From assembly GCF_000717595.1 (NCBI RefSeq), contig NZ_JNZO01000037.1:10555-74554 (forward strand): 64,000 nucleotides of DNA, written 5' to 3'. How positions within the stretch are numbered: position 1 is the stretch's first letter; every line of letters starts with the position of its first letter. A model generated the notes under the pieces. It had not been told where the DNA came from. It made no database searches and saw nothing but the letters and a program-made list of their open reading frames with translations. Below are positions 16,301 through 25,262 of the stretch, in pieces. The position numbers were made by a program, and so were the translations under genes. Origin of the DNA: Streptomyces flavochromogenes (GTDB taxonomy: Bacteria > Actinomycetota > Actinomycetes > Streptomycetales > Streptomycetaceae).

Positions 16301-16841
16301 CGAATCTCCATGCCCATGACCGCGCCCAGCTTGTGGTTCTTGCCTACGGATCCGGGCCGGTCGTCCCACGCACGCCCTGACTGCCTCGGTCCCTCGTTCC
16401 TTGCGGGCCTACGGAGCGCCGACTGTCGGTGGCGTGTGTTGTCGACGAGGTGGTGAACCGGAAGGCGTCGGCCCGGGTGGAATCCGGATGACGCTCGCGA
16501 AGGCGGAGGGTAGGCGGCGGCCCGATCGAACTCACATGCGGTGGATGCGGGGCATCGGCCCGAGCGGGTCCGTGGCGACTCGATAACCCCCCGAGGGGGG
16601 CACTCCCGTCCCCGCGCGCCGTACGGGTCCGATCTGGACATTCCTCGTTCGGCGCGGTCGACAGCACACGCCGTTGGCCTGCTTCGGCGTCGGAGGGACG
16701 AACCGGATCCGGCCGGGGCACTCCGGAGTGCGCCCCCCGTGCACCCGGTGCTGTGTTCCGCCCGGTGCGGCAAGGGCAGAGGGGTGGGGTGGCCGCTCGC
16801 GTCGTGCACCCCTGGCACGACGGAGGATCGAAGGGGTGGGA
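16301..16841. other. Intergenic upstream of ramR
   Basis: There is no supported gene. A run CCCCCC-GA-GGGGGG (16587-16600) is a very GC-rich palindrome of unknown role. The region probably holds the ramR promoter; GGGGTGGGA just before 16842 is the ribosome site. Confidence 0.4.
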
Positions 16842-17456
16842 ATGATACGAGTGACGGTGGTCTACGAGGCGCAGCTTCTGCGGACCGCGCTGGTCGAACT
16901 GCTGAGGTCGGGCGGGGTCATGGTGGTCTCCTCGCTGCCCCGATGGCCGCACGGCCCGGCGACGGGGATGTCCGAACCCGACGTGTACGTGGCGGACGCC
17001 GAGTGTCTGCCGCCCTCGGCGATGCGGCCCGTGGGCGCTACCGCACCGCCGTCGGGGGAGGGCTCGGGTGGCCGCCCGGCCCTGCTGGCCCTCGTCCCCG
17101 GGCCGCGGCCGGGGGTACTGCGACGGGCCCATTCCGCGGGGGCGGCCGGCTTCGTCGACCAGAACGCCCCGAAGGGGCGATTACTGGAGGCCGTGCACCG
17201 TCTGGCCAACGGGGAGCGCTTCATCGACGACACGCTCGCCCTCGGATTCCTCCAGGCTGCGGAGATGCCCCTGACCCGGCGTGAGCTGAGTGTCCTCTCG
17301 CTGGCCGCCGACGGAGCGCCGGTCGCCGAGATCGCCGCGACGCTGTTCCTGACCAAGGGCACCGTCCGCAACTACATGGCGAGCGTCATCCGCAAGGTCG
17401 GCGCACGGAACCGCGTGGACGCCATCCGGATCGCCCAGGGCGCCGGGTGGACCTGA
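16842..17456 (+). CDS. ramR: RamR/AmfR, LuxR-family activator of the SapB cluster
   Basis: A 204-residue orphan regulator. The N-terminal half resembles a receiver (MIRVTVVYEAQLLRTALVEL) but lacks the acidic pocket and has ADAECL near the expected phosphosite, consistent with atypical RamR receivers. The C-terminal LuxR-type helix-turn-helix is LTRRELSVLSLAADGAPVAE, then IAATLFLTKGTVRNYMASVI. It lies convergent with and 36 bases from the end of ramB, as in known ram/amf loci. RamR activates ramCSAB and so aerial growth. ATG 16842 with a GGGG-rich ribosome site is preferred over longer frames. Confidence 0.9.
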   Translation: MIRVTVVYEAQLLRTALVELLRSGGVMVVSSLPRWPHGPATGMSEPDVYVADAECLPPSAMRPVGATAPPSGEGSGGRPALLALVPGPRPGVLRRAHSAGAAGFVDQNAPKGRLLEAVHRLANGERFIDDTLALGFLQAAEMPLTRRELSVLSLAADGAPVAEIAATLFLTKGTVRNYMASVIRKVGARNRVDAIRIAQGAGWT

Positions 17457-17492
17457 GCACCGCCCCGCGGCGTCCTGGCGGGCACGGTCCGC

Positions 17493-19310
17493 TCACCCTT
17501 GGACCTGGCTCCAGTGCCCCACCAGATCGCGGTAGAGAGCGGAACGCGCGAGCAGCTCGTCGTGCGTTCCGTAATGAGCCCGGGTGCCGTCGAGGACGAG
17601 GATCCTGTCGGCTCGGAGTGCCGACGACAACCGGTGGGCGACCACGATCAGGGTTCCCGGCCGCGCGCTCAGAGCCCGCTCGGCCGTGGCCTCCGCGACA
17701 GGGTCCAGGTGACAGGTGGCCTCGTCGAGCAGCAGGAGCGGGGCGGGGGCCAGATGGGCGCGCCCCAGCGCGATCAGCTGGCGTTCGCCGAGAGACAGGG
17801 CGTCGGGCGCCAGCGTACGGTCGAGCCCGCCTACCCGGTCGACGAGCGGTTCCAGGGCGAGCGCGCCCACGGTCCGGTCGACGGCGGACCGATCGGCGCC
17901 GGGCCACAGGTACCGCAGGTTGTCCCGCAGGGTGCCCGTGAAAACGTACGCCTCCTGGGGAACCAGCACGCGCAGGGCGGTGAGCTCCGAGGGCGGACAG
18001 GCCGCGACGGCGCGGCCGAAGAGCCGTACGTCGCCCCGATCGGGGGTGAGCATGCCCGCCGCGACGTGCAGCAGGGTCGACTTGCCGATGCCGCTCGGGC
18101 CGACCACGGCGATGTGTTCCCCCTGTTCGACGGTCAGTTCCAGCGCGTCCAGCACGGGGCGCGCCCCGGGGCCGTACGCGGTGTGCACGTGGCGCAGCTC
18201 CAGTGCCGTGGCCGCCCGGCCCGTACGGCGCGGGCCGGGCGGGGCGGCGGCGAGGGGAGGGGCCGGGGGCAGCGGCTGGGTGAGCCGGTCGAGAACGACG
18301 AAAAGCCGCGCGCCCGCGGCACCCAGGACGGTCATCATTGTGTGCAGAGCGGGGAGCAGCGACTGGAGGACGTAGGTGAGCGCACCCACCACGGCCCCGG
18401 CCGTGACGCCCTGGCGGAGAAGCCACGGCGCCGCGGCGAGCAGCAGGAGGACCGGCAGCTGCCCGGCCGTCGCCACCGAGAACGTGCGTACGGACGCCCA
18501 GCGGGCCAGGGCGCGCTGGGCGGCGGCCGCCTCGTCGACGGCACGGCGGTTCTGCGCGGCGGTAGCCTCCTGGGCACCGCAGGCCACGGTGTCCCGCAGA
18601 GCGGTGCGGGTGATCTCGGCACGCCGGCCGACGGCCTCGTCCGCGTCGAGGTACCGGTGCTGGGCCCGCGCCATGGGCCGCAGGGAGGCCGTGAACAGGG
18701 CGAGGCCCAGGACCAGGGGGGGAAGCACGACGATGAGGAACTGCGGCGCGAGCGACAGCAGGCCGACGAGGGCCCCCACGGCGACGAAGACGAAGGAGCG
18801 GGTGGCGAGCACCAGTCCGGCGAAGCTGTCCCGGGCGATCTCGGTCTGACTCGTCAGCCGGGACACCGCGGTGGCGTCCACGCCCCCGCCCGTGCTCGTG
18901 GCGGTGCGTAGGGCGCGTACCACCGCCCCCCGTACGAGCTGGTCGCGCAGCGGTTCCGTGAGGTGGGGGAGCTGGGCGAAGACGCCCCGGACGACGGGAG
19001 CGCCGAGCAGGATGGCCACGGCGGCCCCCGCCAGCCACAGGAGCCCGGTCGAGGGCGCGCCCCTCAGGAACCCGTCGTCGAGGGAGCGGGCCACGCAGAA
19101 CCCGCCGAGGAACGTCTGCGCGGATTCGGCGGCCGACCAGGCCGCCAGCTTCGCCATGACCCCTTTGCGGCGCATGAGGAGGGACCAGAGCGAGGCCGTG
19201 ACGCGTCGGGCCGCGTCCGTCTCACCGGAGGCGGCAGCCGGTGCCGGACGGTCAGGCGTCTTCGGCTTCGTCGATACGTTCGCCCGCCCTGGGCGCGGAG
19301 CGGGCGTCAC
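17493..19310 (-). CDS. ramB: RamB, ABC transporter (TM plus ATPase) of the SapB cluster
   Basis: A 605-residue half transporter. The membrane domain spans about residues 50-350 with multiple hydrophobic helices. The ATPase domain has Walker A VGPSGIGKSTLLHV, signature LSLGERQLIALGRA and Walker B LLLLDEATCHLD. GTG 19310 lies inside the stop of ramA (GTGA overlap), giving coupled translation; the longer upstream frame is antisense-like and rejected. With RamA it probably forms a heterodimeric exporter of the modified RamS peptide. The unusual Cys in ATCHLD (normally SxLD) is notable. Confidence 0.9.
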   Translation of the reverse strand: MTPAPRPGRANVSTKPKTPDRPAPAAASGETDAARRVTASLWSLLMRRKGVMAKLAAWSAAESAQTFLGGFCVARSLDDGFLRGAPSTGLLWLAGAAVAILLGAPVVRGVFAQLPHLTEPLRDQLVRGAVVRALRTATSTGGGVDATAVSRLTSQTEIARDSFAGLVLATRSFVFVAVGALVGLLSLAPQFLIVVLPPLVLGLALFTASLRPMARAQHRYLDADEAVGRRAEITRTALRDTVACGAQEATAAQNRRAVDEAAAAQRALARWASVRTFSVATAGQLPVLLLLAAAPWLLRQGVTAGAVVGALTYVLQSLLPALHTMMTVLGAAGARLFVVLDRLTQPLPPAPPLAAAPPGPRRTGRAATALELRHVHTAYGPGARPVLDALELTVEQGEHIAVVGPSGIGKSTLLHVAAGMLTPDRGDVRLFGRAVAACPPSELTALRVLVPQEAYVFTGTLRDNLRYLWPGADRSAVDRTVGALALEPLVDRVGGLDRTLAPDALSLGERQLIALGRAHLAPAPLLLLDEATCHLDPVAEATAERALSARPGTLIVVAHRLSSALRADRILVLDGTRAHYGTHDELLARSALYRDLVGHWSQVQG

Positions 19311-21130
19311 TCGCCCGCCCCCGTCCCCGGGACGGCCGACGGCGGAGCGCCGGAGCTGACGGACTCCGGGGGACCGCCCGGCCCGGTCGACCGGCTCGGG
19401 GCCTCCGCAGGCTGGGCCTCCGCGGTGAACACCGCGCGGTACTCCGGTTCCTCCCAGAGCAGGCTGTGCGGTCCGGACCTCCGCACGCGGCCCGCCTCCA
19501 TCCAGACGACCTGGTCCGCCCGGGCGGCCGTGGACACCCGGTGGGCCACGATCAGCCTCGTGCACGCCCGTGACGGCGTGGCGAGGGCGGCCTCCACCTG
19601 ACGTTCGGTGGCCGTGTCGAGGCTCGACGTCGCGTCGTCGAGGATCATCAGACGGCCTCGGCCGATGAACGCCCTTGCCAGCCCCAGGCGTTGGGCCTCA
19701 CCACCGGAGAGCGGGGCGTCGTCCACCGGCGTGTCGTAACCCAGCGGCAGCAGTCGGACGAAGGTGTCGGCGCAGGCGGCCGTCGCGGCGTCCCGGACGC
19801 TCGTCGGCGTGGCTGGGCTCCTGGCGGGCCCGGTCCCGGCAGCCAACGCGGTGCCGATCGTGGGGGTGGCCCCGCCGTCGAAGACGGGACGCGCGAAGGC
19901 GTACGCAGTCGCCCCGCGCAGCTCCGAGCGGGACAGTTCCGCCAGGTCGACGCCGTCCAGGAGGACGCTCCCGGCGTCGGGGTCGGTCAGCCGGCCCGCG
20001 GCGGCGGCCAGGGTCGACTTGCCCGCTCCGGAGCGGCCCACGACGGCGACCGTCGATCCGCCGCCGATCGAGAGCGTCACGTCCTTGATCAGGGGGACGC
20101 CGCCGCGCGTCACCCGCACTCCCCGCAGTTGCAGGTCCCCGGGCGCGTCGGGTGGCAGGACCGCGGAGCCGTGCGACATCGGCGCCAGATCGGCGAGTTC
20201 GGCGGTGCGGCGTGCCGCACTGCGGGCTCGGATCAGGGTGCCGAGCGGTGCCGCGATGCCGCCGATCCCTGCGGCGAGCGCCGCGTACCGCGAGGCGGCG
20301 AGCAGACCGCCCATGCTGACCTCGCCTGCGGCGAGACCGACCCCCGCTACCGCGACGACGGCCGTGGTGAGCAGCGGCAGGAGGACGCCGCTGCGCGCCA
20401 CCGCGCGGCCGTGGACGTGCCACATGCGGGTGCCGTGCCGTGCCATCTCCGGCAGCGGCACGAGGACCCGCTCCTCCTCGTGCCGCGCCGTGTCGGCGGC
20501 GGCGATGGTACGGGCGCCGCCCAGCGCTTCGGCCAGCCGAGCGGCGATGGCGCCCTGCGCCCGCTGGTAGCGGCCGACCGAGTCGGAGGACTGGACGGCG
20601 AACGTGCGGAGCAGCAGCAGGAGCAGGGGCAGACCGGCCACGAAGACGGCGGCGGTCCAGGGGTGGATGAGCGCCAGGGCCACGAGTGCGCCGATCGGTA
20701 CGAGCACGGCCGACACGGACGTCGCGAGCGCCGCCGGGGCCGTGCCGCTGTCGGTGGCGTTGACGCACAGCCGGGTGGCGACGTCGCCACCCGGGTGGGG
20801 TGCTGCCCGGTGGGGCGCGGTGCCGAGGAGACCGCTCAGGGCACGCAGCCGGATCCAGGCGGTGGCGCGGGCGTTGGCGAGCTGCGTCAGAAGCACCGAG
20901 CCGGACTCCAGGAGCACTTCGGCCGCAAGCAGTACGGCGGTCCACAGCAACCATGTCCCCGCACCGGGCTGGTGACGTAGCAGCAGGTCCAGGGTTCCGC
21001 CGGCGAGCGCGGGTACGGCGAGCGAGCAGGCCGCGCCGGCGACAGAGCAGAGCAGCAGCGCCGCCGTGGTGCCCGCCGTATGCCGTACGGCGCCGCGGAG
21101 CAGCCGGTCGGAACCGGTCGGCGAGGCCAT
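19307..21130 (-). CDS. ramA: RamA, ABC transporter (TM plus ATPase) of the SapB cluster
   Basis: A 607-residue half transporter with about six hydrophobic segments in residues 20-320. The ATPase has Walker A VGRSGAGKSTLAAAAG, signature LSGGEAQRLGLARAF and Walker B RLMILDDATSSLD. Walker B ends in Asp-Asp, so the catalytic Glu position is D; the partner RamB has the usual Glu. This suggests one degenerate and one consensus site in the heterodimer. ATG 21130 follows GGAGG by six bases. It is second-to-last in ramC-ramS-ramA-ramB. Confidence 0.9.
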   Translation of the reverse strand: MASPTGSDRLLRGAVRHTAGTTAALLLCSVAGAACSLAVPALAGGTLDLLLRHQPGAGTWLLWTAVLLAAEVLLESGSVLLTQLANARATAWIRLRALSGLLGTAPHRAAPHPGGDVATRLCVNATDSGTAPAALATSVSAVLVPIGALVALALIHPWTAAVFVAGLPLLLLLLRTFAVQSSDSVGRYQRAQGAIAARLAEALGGARTIAAADTARHEEERVLVPLPEMARHGTRMWHVHGRAVARSGVLLPLLTTAVVAVAGVGLAAGEVSMGGLLAASRYAALAAGIGGIAAPLGTLIRARSAARRTAELADLAPMSHGSAVLPPDAPGDLQLRGVRVTRGGVPLIKDVTLSIGGGSTVAVVGRSGAGKSTLAAAAGRLTDPDAGSVLLDGVDLAELSRSELRGATAYAFARPVFDGGATPTIGTALAAGTGPARSPATPTSVRDAATAACADTFVRLLPLGYDTPVDDAPLSGGEAQRLGLARAFIGRGRLMILDDATSSLDTATERQVEAALATPSRACTRLIVAHRVSTAARADQVVWMEAGRVRRSGPHSLLWEEPEYRAVFTAEAQPAEAPSRSTGPGGPPESVSSGAPPSAVPGTGAGE

Positions 21131-21277
21131 CCGACCTCCTCTCTTCCCCTCCGGGAGCGACGTTTCCGCCGGGCCGCCGGTGTCCGGCCCCGACGGCCGG
21201 AGCCCCGGGAGCAGCGCTCCCGGGGCCCCGTGACTCCTCACCGGCGCTCGGGGCGCCGTGCGGGAAGCCGGATCGGG

Positions 21278-21406
21278 TCAGTTACAGGTGGTGATGCTGA
21301 GGCTGCTGTCACCGCAGAGCAGGAGGCTCGCGCGGCTGCCGGTCTCGACATCGCCGATGGCCTCGTCCTTGGGGGTCTCCAGAGACTGAAGGTCGAAGAG
21401 ATTCAT
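21278..21406 (-). CDS. ramS: RamS, SapB lanthipeptide precursor
   Basis: A 42-residue precursor with GAAAGG as ribosome site. The leader is MNLFDLQSLETPKDEAIGDV plus E, with the LFDLQ motif needed by class III synthetases. The core, from TGSRASLLLCGDSS on, holds two Ser-x2-Ser-x3-Cys motifs: SRASLLLC and SSLSITTC. Each can give a dehydroalanine and a lanthionine ring. The core equals the SapB sequence as I remember it, while the leader differs from S. coelicolor at a few positions. The mature 21-residue surfactant coats aerial hyphae. It was too short for routine ORF calling. Confidence 0.97.
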   Translation of the reverse strand: MNLFDLQSLETPKDEAIGDVETGSRASLLLCGDSSLSITTCN

Positions 21407-21451
21407 GATCGTTTCCTTTCGTAGTGGACGGGTGGTGCGGGGCGACCCCCG

Positions 21452-24079
21452 TCACGGGGCCGGTTCGTGGGGCCGTGGAAGCGGCGGAAGGAACGGCAGG
21501 TGGGCCGGGCGGTCGCCCAGGGCCGCGGAGAGGGCGAGCAGGACGCCCGCGGTGCCGGTGGACAGGTCCATGGAGAGGCGCATCATCTGCTCGCCGGGGA
21601 AGGCGAGACGGCCCTGGTAGGACATGGCGTGCCAGCTCAGGCAACCGACCTGGCGACGTACGTCCTCCGGTGTCGTGCCGGGCCCGCCGACGTTCGTACG
21701 GGCGAGGTGGAGCACCATCCCGGCAACGCCCCGGAAGAGACCGGGCTGGGCGTAGAAGGTGGCCTGCGCAGCCCGCACGATCTCGCGGCGCGCCCGGTCC
21801 AGGGCGTCGTCGCGCCGGTGGAGGAGGTAGTCGTCGATCACCATGCCGATGCCCACGCTGCCCGCGCCGAGGTACGGCATCGTGCGCCAGCCCTCGTCGA
21901 CCTGCAGGGTCCAGGAGGCGCCGCGGACGCAGCGGCTCAGGTCGTCGTGGAGCGCCTCGGCGGCGAGGTCGAGGAGGGCGGTGTCCCGGGTGCGTTCGTA
22001 GAGCCGTACGAACAACAGGGCCCGTCCGGCGGAGCCGTGCAGGAGCCCCGTGCGCACCTTGCCCGCCGCTCCCGCGGGCCGGGCGGGTGCCCGGAGCGGG
22101 CGGGCGGAGAGTTCGGCGCAGCGCAGGGCCGCCGCGTGGAGGCCGCGCTCACCGGTGGCGGTGGCCAGGGCGTCCAGGGCGAGTCCGACACCGGCCGTCC
22201 CTCCGTACAGGTCGGGGGAGAGGCCCTCGTGGTCCTGTTCGGCGACGAGTGAGGCCAGTTCGAGCGCGGCAGCCGTGTGCCCGAGCCGTTCGAGGGTCCA
22301 CGCGACACCGGCGAGCCCGTCGTAGAAGCCGAGCGGTGTGCCGGAGTCGGGTTGCTTGGCGTGCCGCAGGAGCCCGTCCTCGGCCTCCGGACATCGGGGA
22401 GCCCCGCTCTCCCGCAGGGCGTGGAGCACTCCGGCGGTGCCGTGTCCGACGGTCATGCCCCCGCCGGCCGTGGCGAACTGCGCGATGTCCCCGGGGAAGA
22501 AACGATCCTCCCTTTCGGGTGTCGCCGACGCGAGGATCGCGCCCACCATGGAGTCACGGCTGTCCGGCCAGTCGCCCGGCTCCGTGGGCAGGAACCGGGA
22601 GGGGGCCGCCGGACGGTCGGGCGCCCGCGAGCTCCCGCCGGACCGGCCGCCGGCCGGGCCGCGCGTGATCTCCCGAACCGCCTCGTCCAGGAAACCGGGG
22701 GGCAGCGGGAACCGCGCGGCGGCGGCCTCCGCCAGGTGCGCGGCCTTTCCCCGGTCCACCGCCAGCAGACTCGTGAGCGGGATGAACAGCGCGATCCGGA
22801 GGCACGCGAGGGCGTACCGGTCCACGTCGAAGCCGCGTCGGTCTGCGGGCGCCACGAACGCCGGGTTGGCGACGGTCTGGCGACCGCCCTCCGAGGCGGG
22901 CTGGGCCGCCTCGAAGTCCAGCAGCACCACCGAGGACTCGTCCTCGGACACCATGATGTTGAACAGATGCAGGTCGTTGAAGACGATTCCGCGTGCGTGC
23001 ACCTCGGCCACGGCCCGCTCGACGAGCCCGTGGATCCGCAGCGCCCACGCCGTGTACTGGGCGAGCCGCTCCGCCGGCGGATCCGACTCCATCAGCGGAT
23101 GCCTCCGAGCGAAGAAGGTGTTGAGCGGCTTGCCCTCCACGAACTCCAGGGCCAGGAAGTGGTGGTCGCCCACCGTGAAGCTGTCGAGGACCTCCGGCGT
23201 GCAGTCGAGCCCCGAAAGCCGTTCCAGCGCCTCGCGTTCGCGGTGCAGCCGCGTCACGGCGTCCGCGCCGTCGGCGGCGAGACCGGCGTACGGCCGCGCC
23301 TCCTTCAGGACGACCCGCCGCCCGGTCCGCCGGTCCCGGGCCTCGTACACTCCACCGCCGTTGGAGAAGTGCAGGGCCTTCTCGATGTCGTACGGCATGT
23401 CCTGGACGGTCACCGAGGCCCTGGCCTCCAGGTGCGGACGCAGGAAGACGGGGGGAGTCACCCAGGCGGGCACGTGGAAGACGGGATCGCGCCGGTCGGG
23501 TACGAGCGTGCCGGACCCGTCCTCGACGGCCGGCCGCAGCTCCCCGTGCTCGTCGTAGCAGTGGCGGAGGGCGAAGCTGCCGTACCGCAGGTGCACGGGG
23601 CCCCGGCCCCAGCGCAGATCGCTGAGGATGTACGGACCCGGTCGGCCCTCCAGCAGCCCCGCCAGATCGGTGGCCACCCGCTCGCACTGCTCGTCGTCCG
23701 CCGGGTACACGGTGATGAACTTGCCACTCGCCGAGCGGTCCGCGTACTTGGCGTTGCGCTGGTGCAGCAGATAGCGGCTGGGGACGAACTTGAAGGCCAC
23801 GCCCTGTTCCAGACAGTACGCGCGGACCGTGGCGAGGATCGCCTCCGCGTTGTCGAGACAGGCCGAGACGTGGATCTTCCAGCCCTGCGTCGGGAGCGGG
23901 TGGTCCAGGGGGCGCAGGGCGAGCCAGTCGCCCGTACGGTGAGACGTCCAGCCCTCGGGTACGGGGAGGGTGGCCGCCCGGTAGAGGGAGCCGCCCGCTC
24001 CCTCGGCGAAGACCAGACGGTGCGGCGCGTCGTAGAAGTGACGGTCGGCGTCGCAGAACACCGCGTACCCCTTGTTCAC
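21452..24079 (-). CDS. ramC: RamC, class III lanthipeptide synthetase (LanKC)
   Basis: An 875-residue trifunctional enzyme. Residues 1-210 are the phospho-Ser/Thr lyase-like domain (YLLHQRNAKYADRSASGKF). Residues 225-500 are the kinase domain, with VVLKEARPYAG (Lys), HARGIVFNDLHLFNIMV (catalytic Asp) and VVLLDFEAAQP (metal Asp). Residues 520-875 are a LanC-like cyclase without the zinc Cys-Cys-His set, as in class III enzymes. It phosphorylates and eliminates RamS serines and cyclises with cysteine. GTG 24079 follows AGGGAG. It is the first gene of the operon, 46 bases from ramS. Confidence 0.95.
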   Translation of the reverse strand: MNKGYAVFCDADRHFYDAPHRLVFAEGAGGSLYRAATLPVPEGWTSHRTGDWLALRPLDHPLPTQGWKIHVSACLDNAEAILATVRAYCLEQGVAFKFVPSRYLLHQRNAKYADRSASGKFITVYPADDEQCERVATDLAGLLEGRPGPYILSDLRWGRGPVHLRYGSFALRHCYDEHGELRPAVEDGSGTLVPDRRDPVFHVPAWVTPPVFLRPHLEARASVTVQDMPYDIEKALHFSNGGGVYEARDRRTGRRVVLKEARPYAGLAADGADAVTRLHREREALERLSGLDCTPEVLDSFTVGDHHFLALEFVEGKPLNTFFARRHPLMESDPPAERLAQYTAWALRIHGLVERAVAEVHARGIVFNDLHLFNIMVSEDESSVVLLDFEAAQPASEGGRQTVANPAFVAPADRRGFDVDRYALACLRIALFIPLTSLLAVDRGKAAHLAEAAAARFPLPPGFLDEAVREITRGPAGGRSGGSSRAPDRPAAPSRFLPTEPGDWPDSRDSMVGAILASATPEREDRFFPGDIAQFATAGGGMTVGHGTAGVLHALRESGAPRCPEAEDGLLRHAKQPDSGTPLGFYDGLAGVAWTLERLGHTAAALELASLVAEQDHEGLSPDLYGGTAGVGLALDALATATGERGLHAAALRCAELSARPLRAPARPAGAAGKVRTGLLHGSAGRALLFVRLYERTRDTALLDLAAEALHDDLSRCVRGASWTLQVDEGWRTMPYLGAGSVGIGMVIDDYLLHRRDDALDRARREIVRAAQATFYAQPGLFRGVAGMVLHLARTNVGGPGTTPEDVRRQVGCLSWHAMSYQGRLAFPGEQMMRLSMDLSTGTAGVLLALSAALGDRPAHLPFLPPLPRPHEPAP

Positions 24080-24280
24080 TGCGCACTCCCTCGATCGGTG
24101 ACGGACAGGACGCTGTCACGTCCTCCGAGGGCCCCGAAAGTCGCCGCTGTCACCTTCCACCCATGCGGAACGCACAGGTAACAACAGCCCCGCGCATGCC
24201 TCCGGTCCGCACGACCGGCCCCGCCCCCGGCGGCCCGACGGCGGGTGCCTCCTCGGCGCAGGGTGACGTGCGACGGTCCG

Positions 24281-24738
24281 TCAAACGGCGGGCGGTGGCC
24301 CGTCGACCGGTGCCCGCGCCGCGGCGTACTCCTCGCGGGCAGCCTGTTCCGCGAGGTCCGGATGGCCGTACGCGTCGGCGCCGACCGGGATGCGCAGGGG
24401 CGTGGGGCCTGGTGCGACCAGGATCTCCAGCGGTTCCCGGAGTTCGGCGTCGGAGACCTCCTCGATCGCGCCGAACAGACCGTCGCCGGCGTTGTCGACG
24501 AGGACATCGATGCCTCCGAGGCGGTCGACGGCCGTCCGGACGCCTCCTGGCAGGAGGCCGGGTCCCGCAGCTCCAGCGGGGCCGGGACGATCCGTCCGGG
24601 CCAGGCGGCGGTGAGGTCCTCCAGGTCCGCGGTTTTGCGGGCGGTGGCCACGAGTTCGTGCCCCGCCCGTGCTGCCGCGACGGCCTATGCCCTTCCGAGG
24701 CCCGAAGAGCACCCTGTGATCAACCAGCGCCGGCCCAT
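24281..24738 (-). pseudogene. Short-chain dehydrogenase/reductase, decayed
   Basis: From ATG 24738 the minus strand reads MGRRWLITGCSSGLGRA, the SDR TGxxxGxG cofactor motif, then an in-frame TAG, then GHELVATARKTADLEDL and PLELRDP. A frameshift near 24545 moves to DRLGGIDVLVDNAGDGLFGA (NAG motif) and EEVSDAELREPLEIL. The YxxxK catalytic region is missing; the tail AAREEYAAARAPVDGPPPAV resembles the SDR C-terminus. So a nonsense codon, a frameshift and an internal deletion inactivate it. Confidence 0.8.
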
Positions 24739-25262
24739 GGATCCCCCCGGTATGGATCGCCGAAGTGGTGACGCGCGAACGGTCCTGCCCTCTCGCGCCG
24801 CCGGACGCGCACCGTCCCGTCCATGCCGGGCGGGACGGGACGCGCTTCACCGTGGAGGCGAGATCCGGTCACGGCCATTCCCCTCACGCAAGGGGCGCGC
24901 GGACGCACGGACAGGCGTATCGGCGCCCGCTCCCCGCCCCCTCCGAAACCGAGAACCACCGGCGTCGGGGCGGAGAGTGCACGCCGTCTCCCCGAGAGCA
25001 TCCGGAAAGTGTTCCTCCAACGCACGTACGCGGCCGATGGCCCGCGTCGGCCGAATGCACGGTCGTCGCAGGGATGTCCCAGGGCATCCGGGGCAGCCGT
25101 ACCCGGAGGTTCGCACGTGGCGGCGGCACGGCCGTGACGTTCGGAGGCGATCACCGCCCCGGGCCGGAAGGCCCGCACCGGGCGGGGGCGGAGGGCGGCA
25201 CACCGCCCGCCGACGAGAAGGCGGACGGCAGCAGGCGGCAACGGAAGACAGGGAGCACCGAG
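24739..25262. other. Intergenic between SDR remnant and kinase
   Basis: No frame in these 520 bases shows family features; all are Arg/Pro/Gly-rich shadows. The promoter of the downstream kinase is probably here, but no clear -10/-35 pair stands out. Confidence 0.4.

Noticed and set aside
16587..16600. CCCCCC-GA-GGGGGG as a terminator
   Set aside because: The loop of two bases is too small and no gene ends nearby on either strand with a matching orientation.
17385..19310. N-terminally extended form of RamB starting at 19565
   Set aside because: The extra 85 residues overlap ramA and have no coding character; the GTGA overlap start at 19310 fits the operon.
18134..21294. Several plus-strand frames over the ramA/ramB genes
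   Set aside because: They are Arg/Ser-rich shadows of ABC transporter genes.
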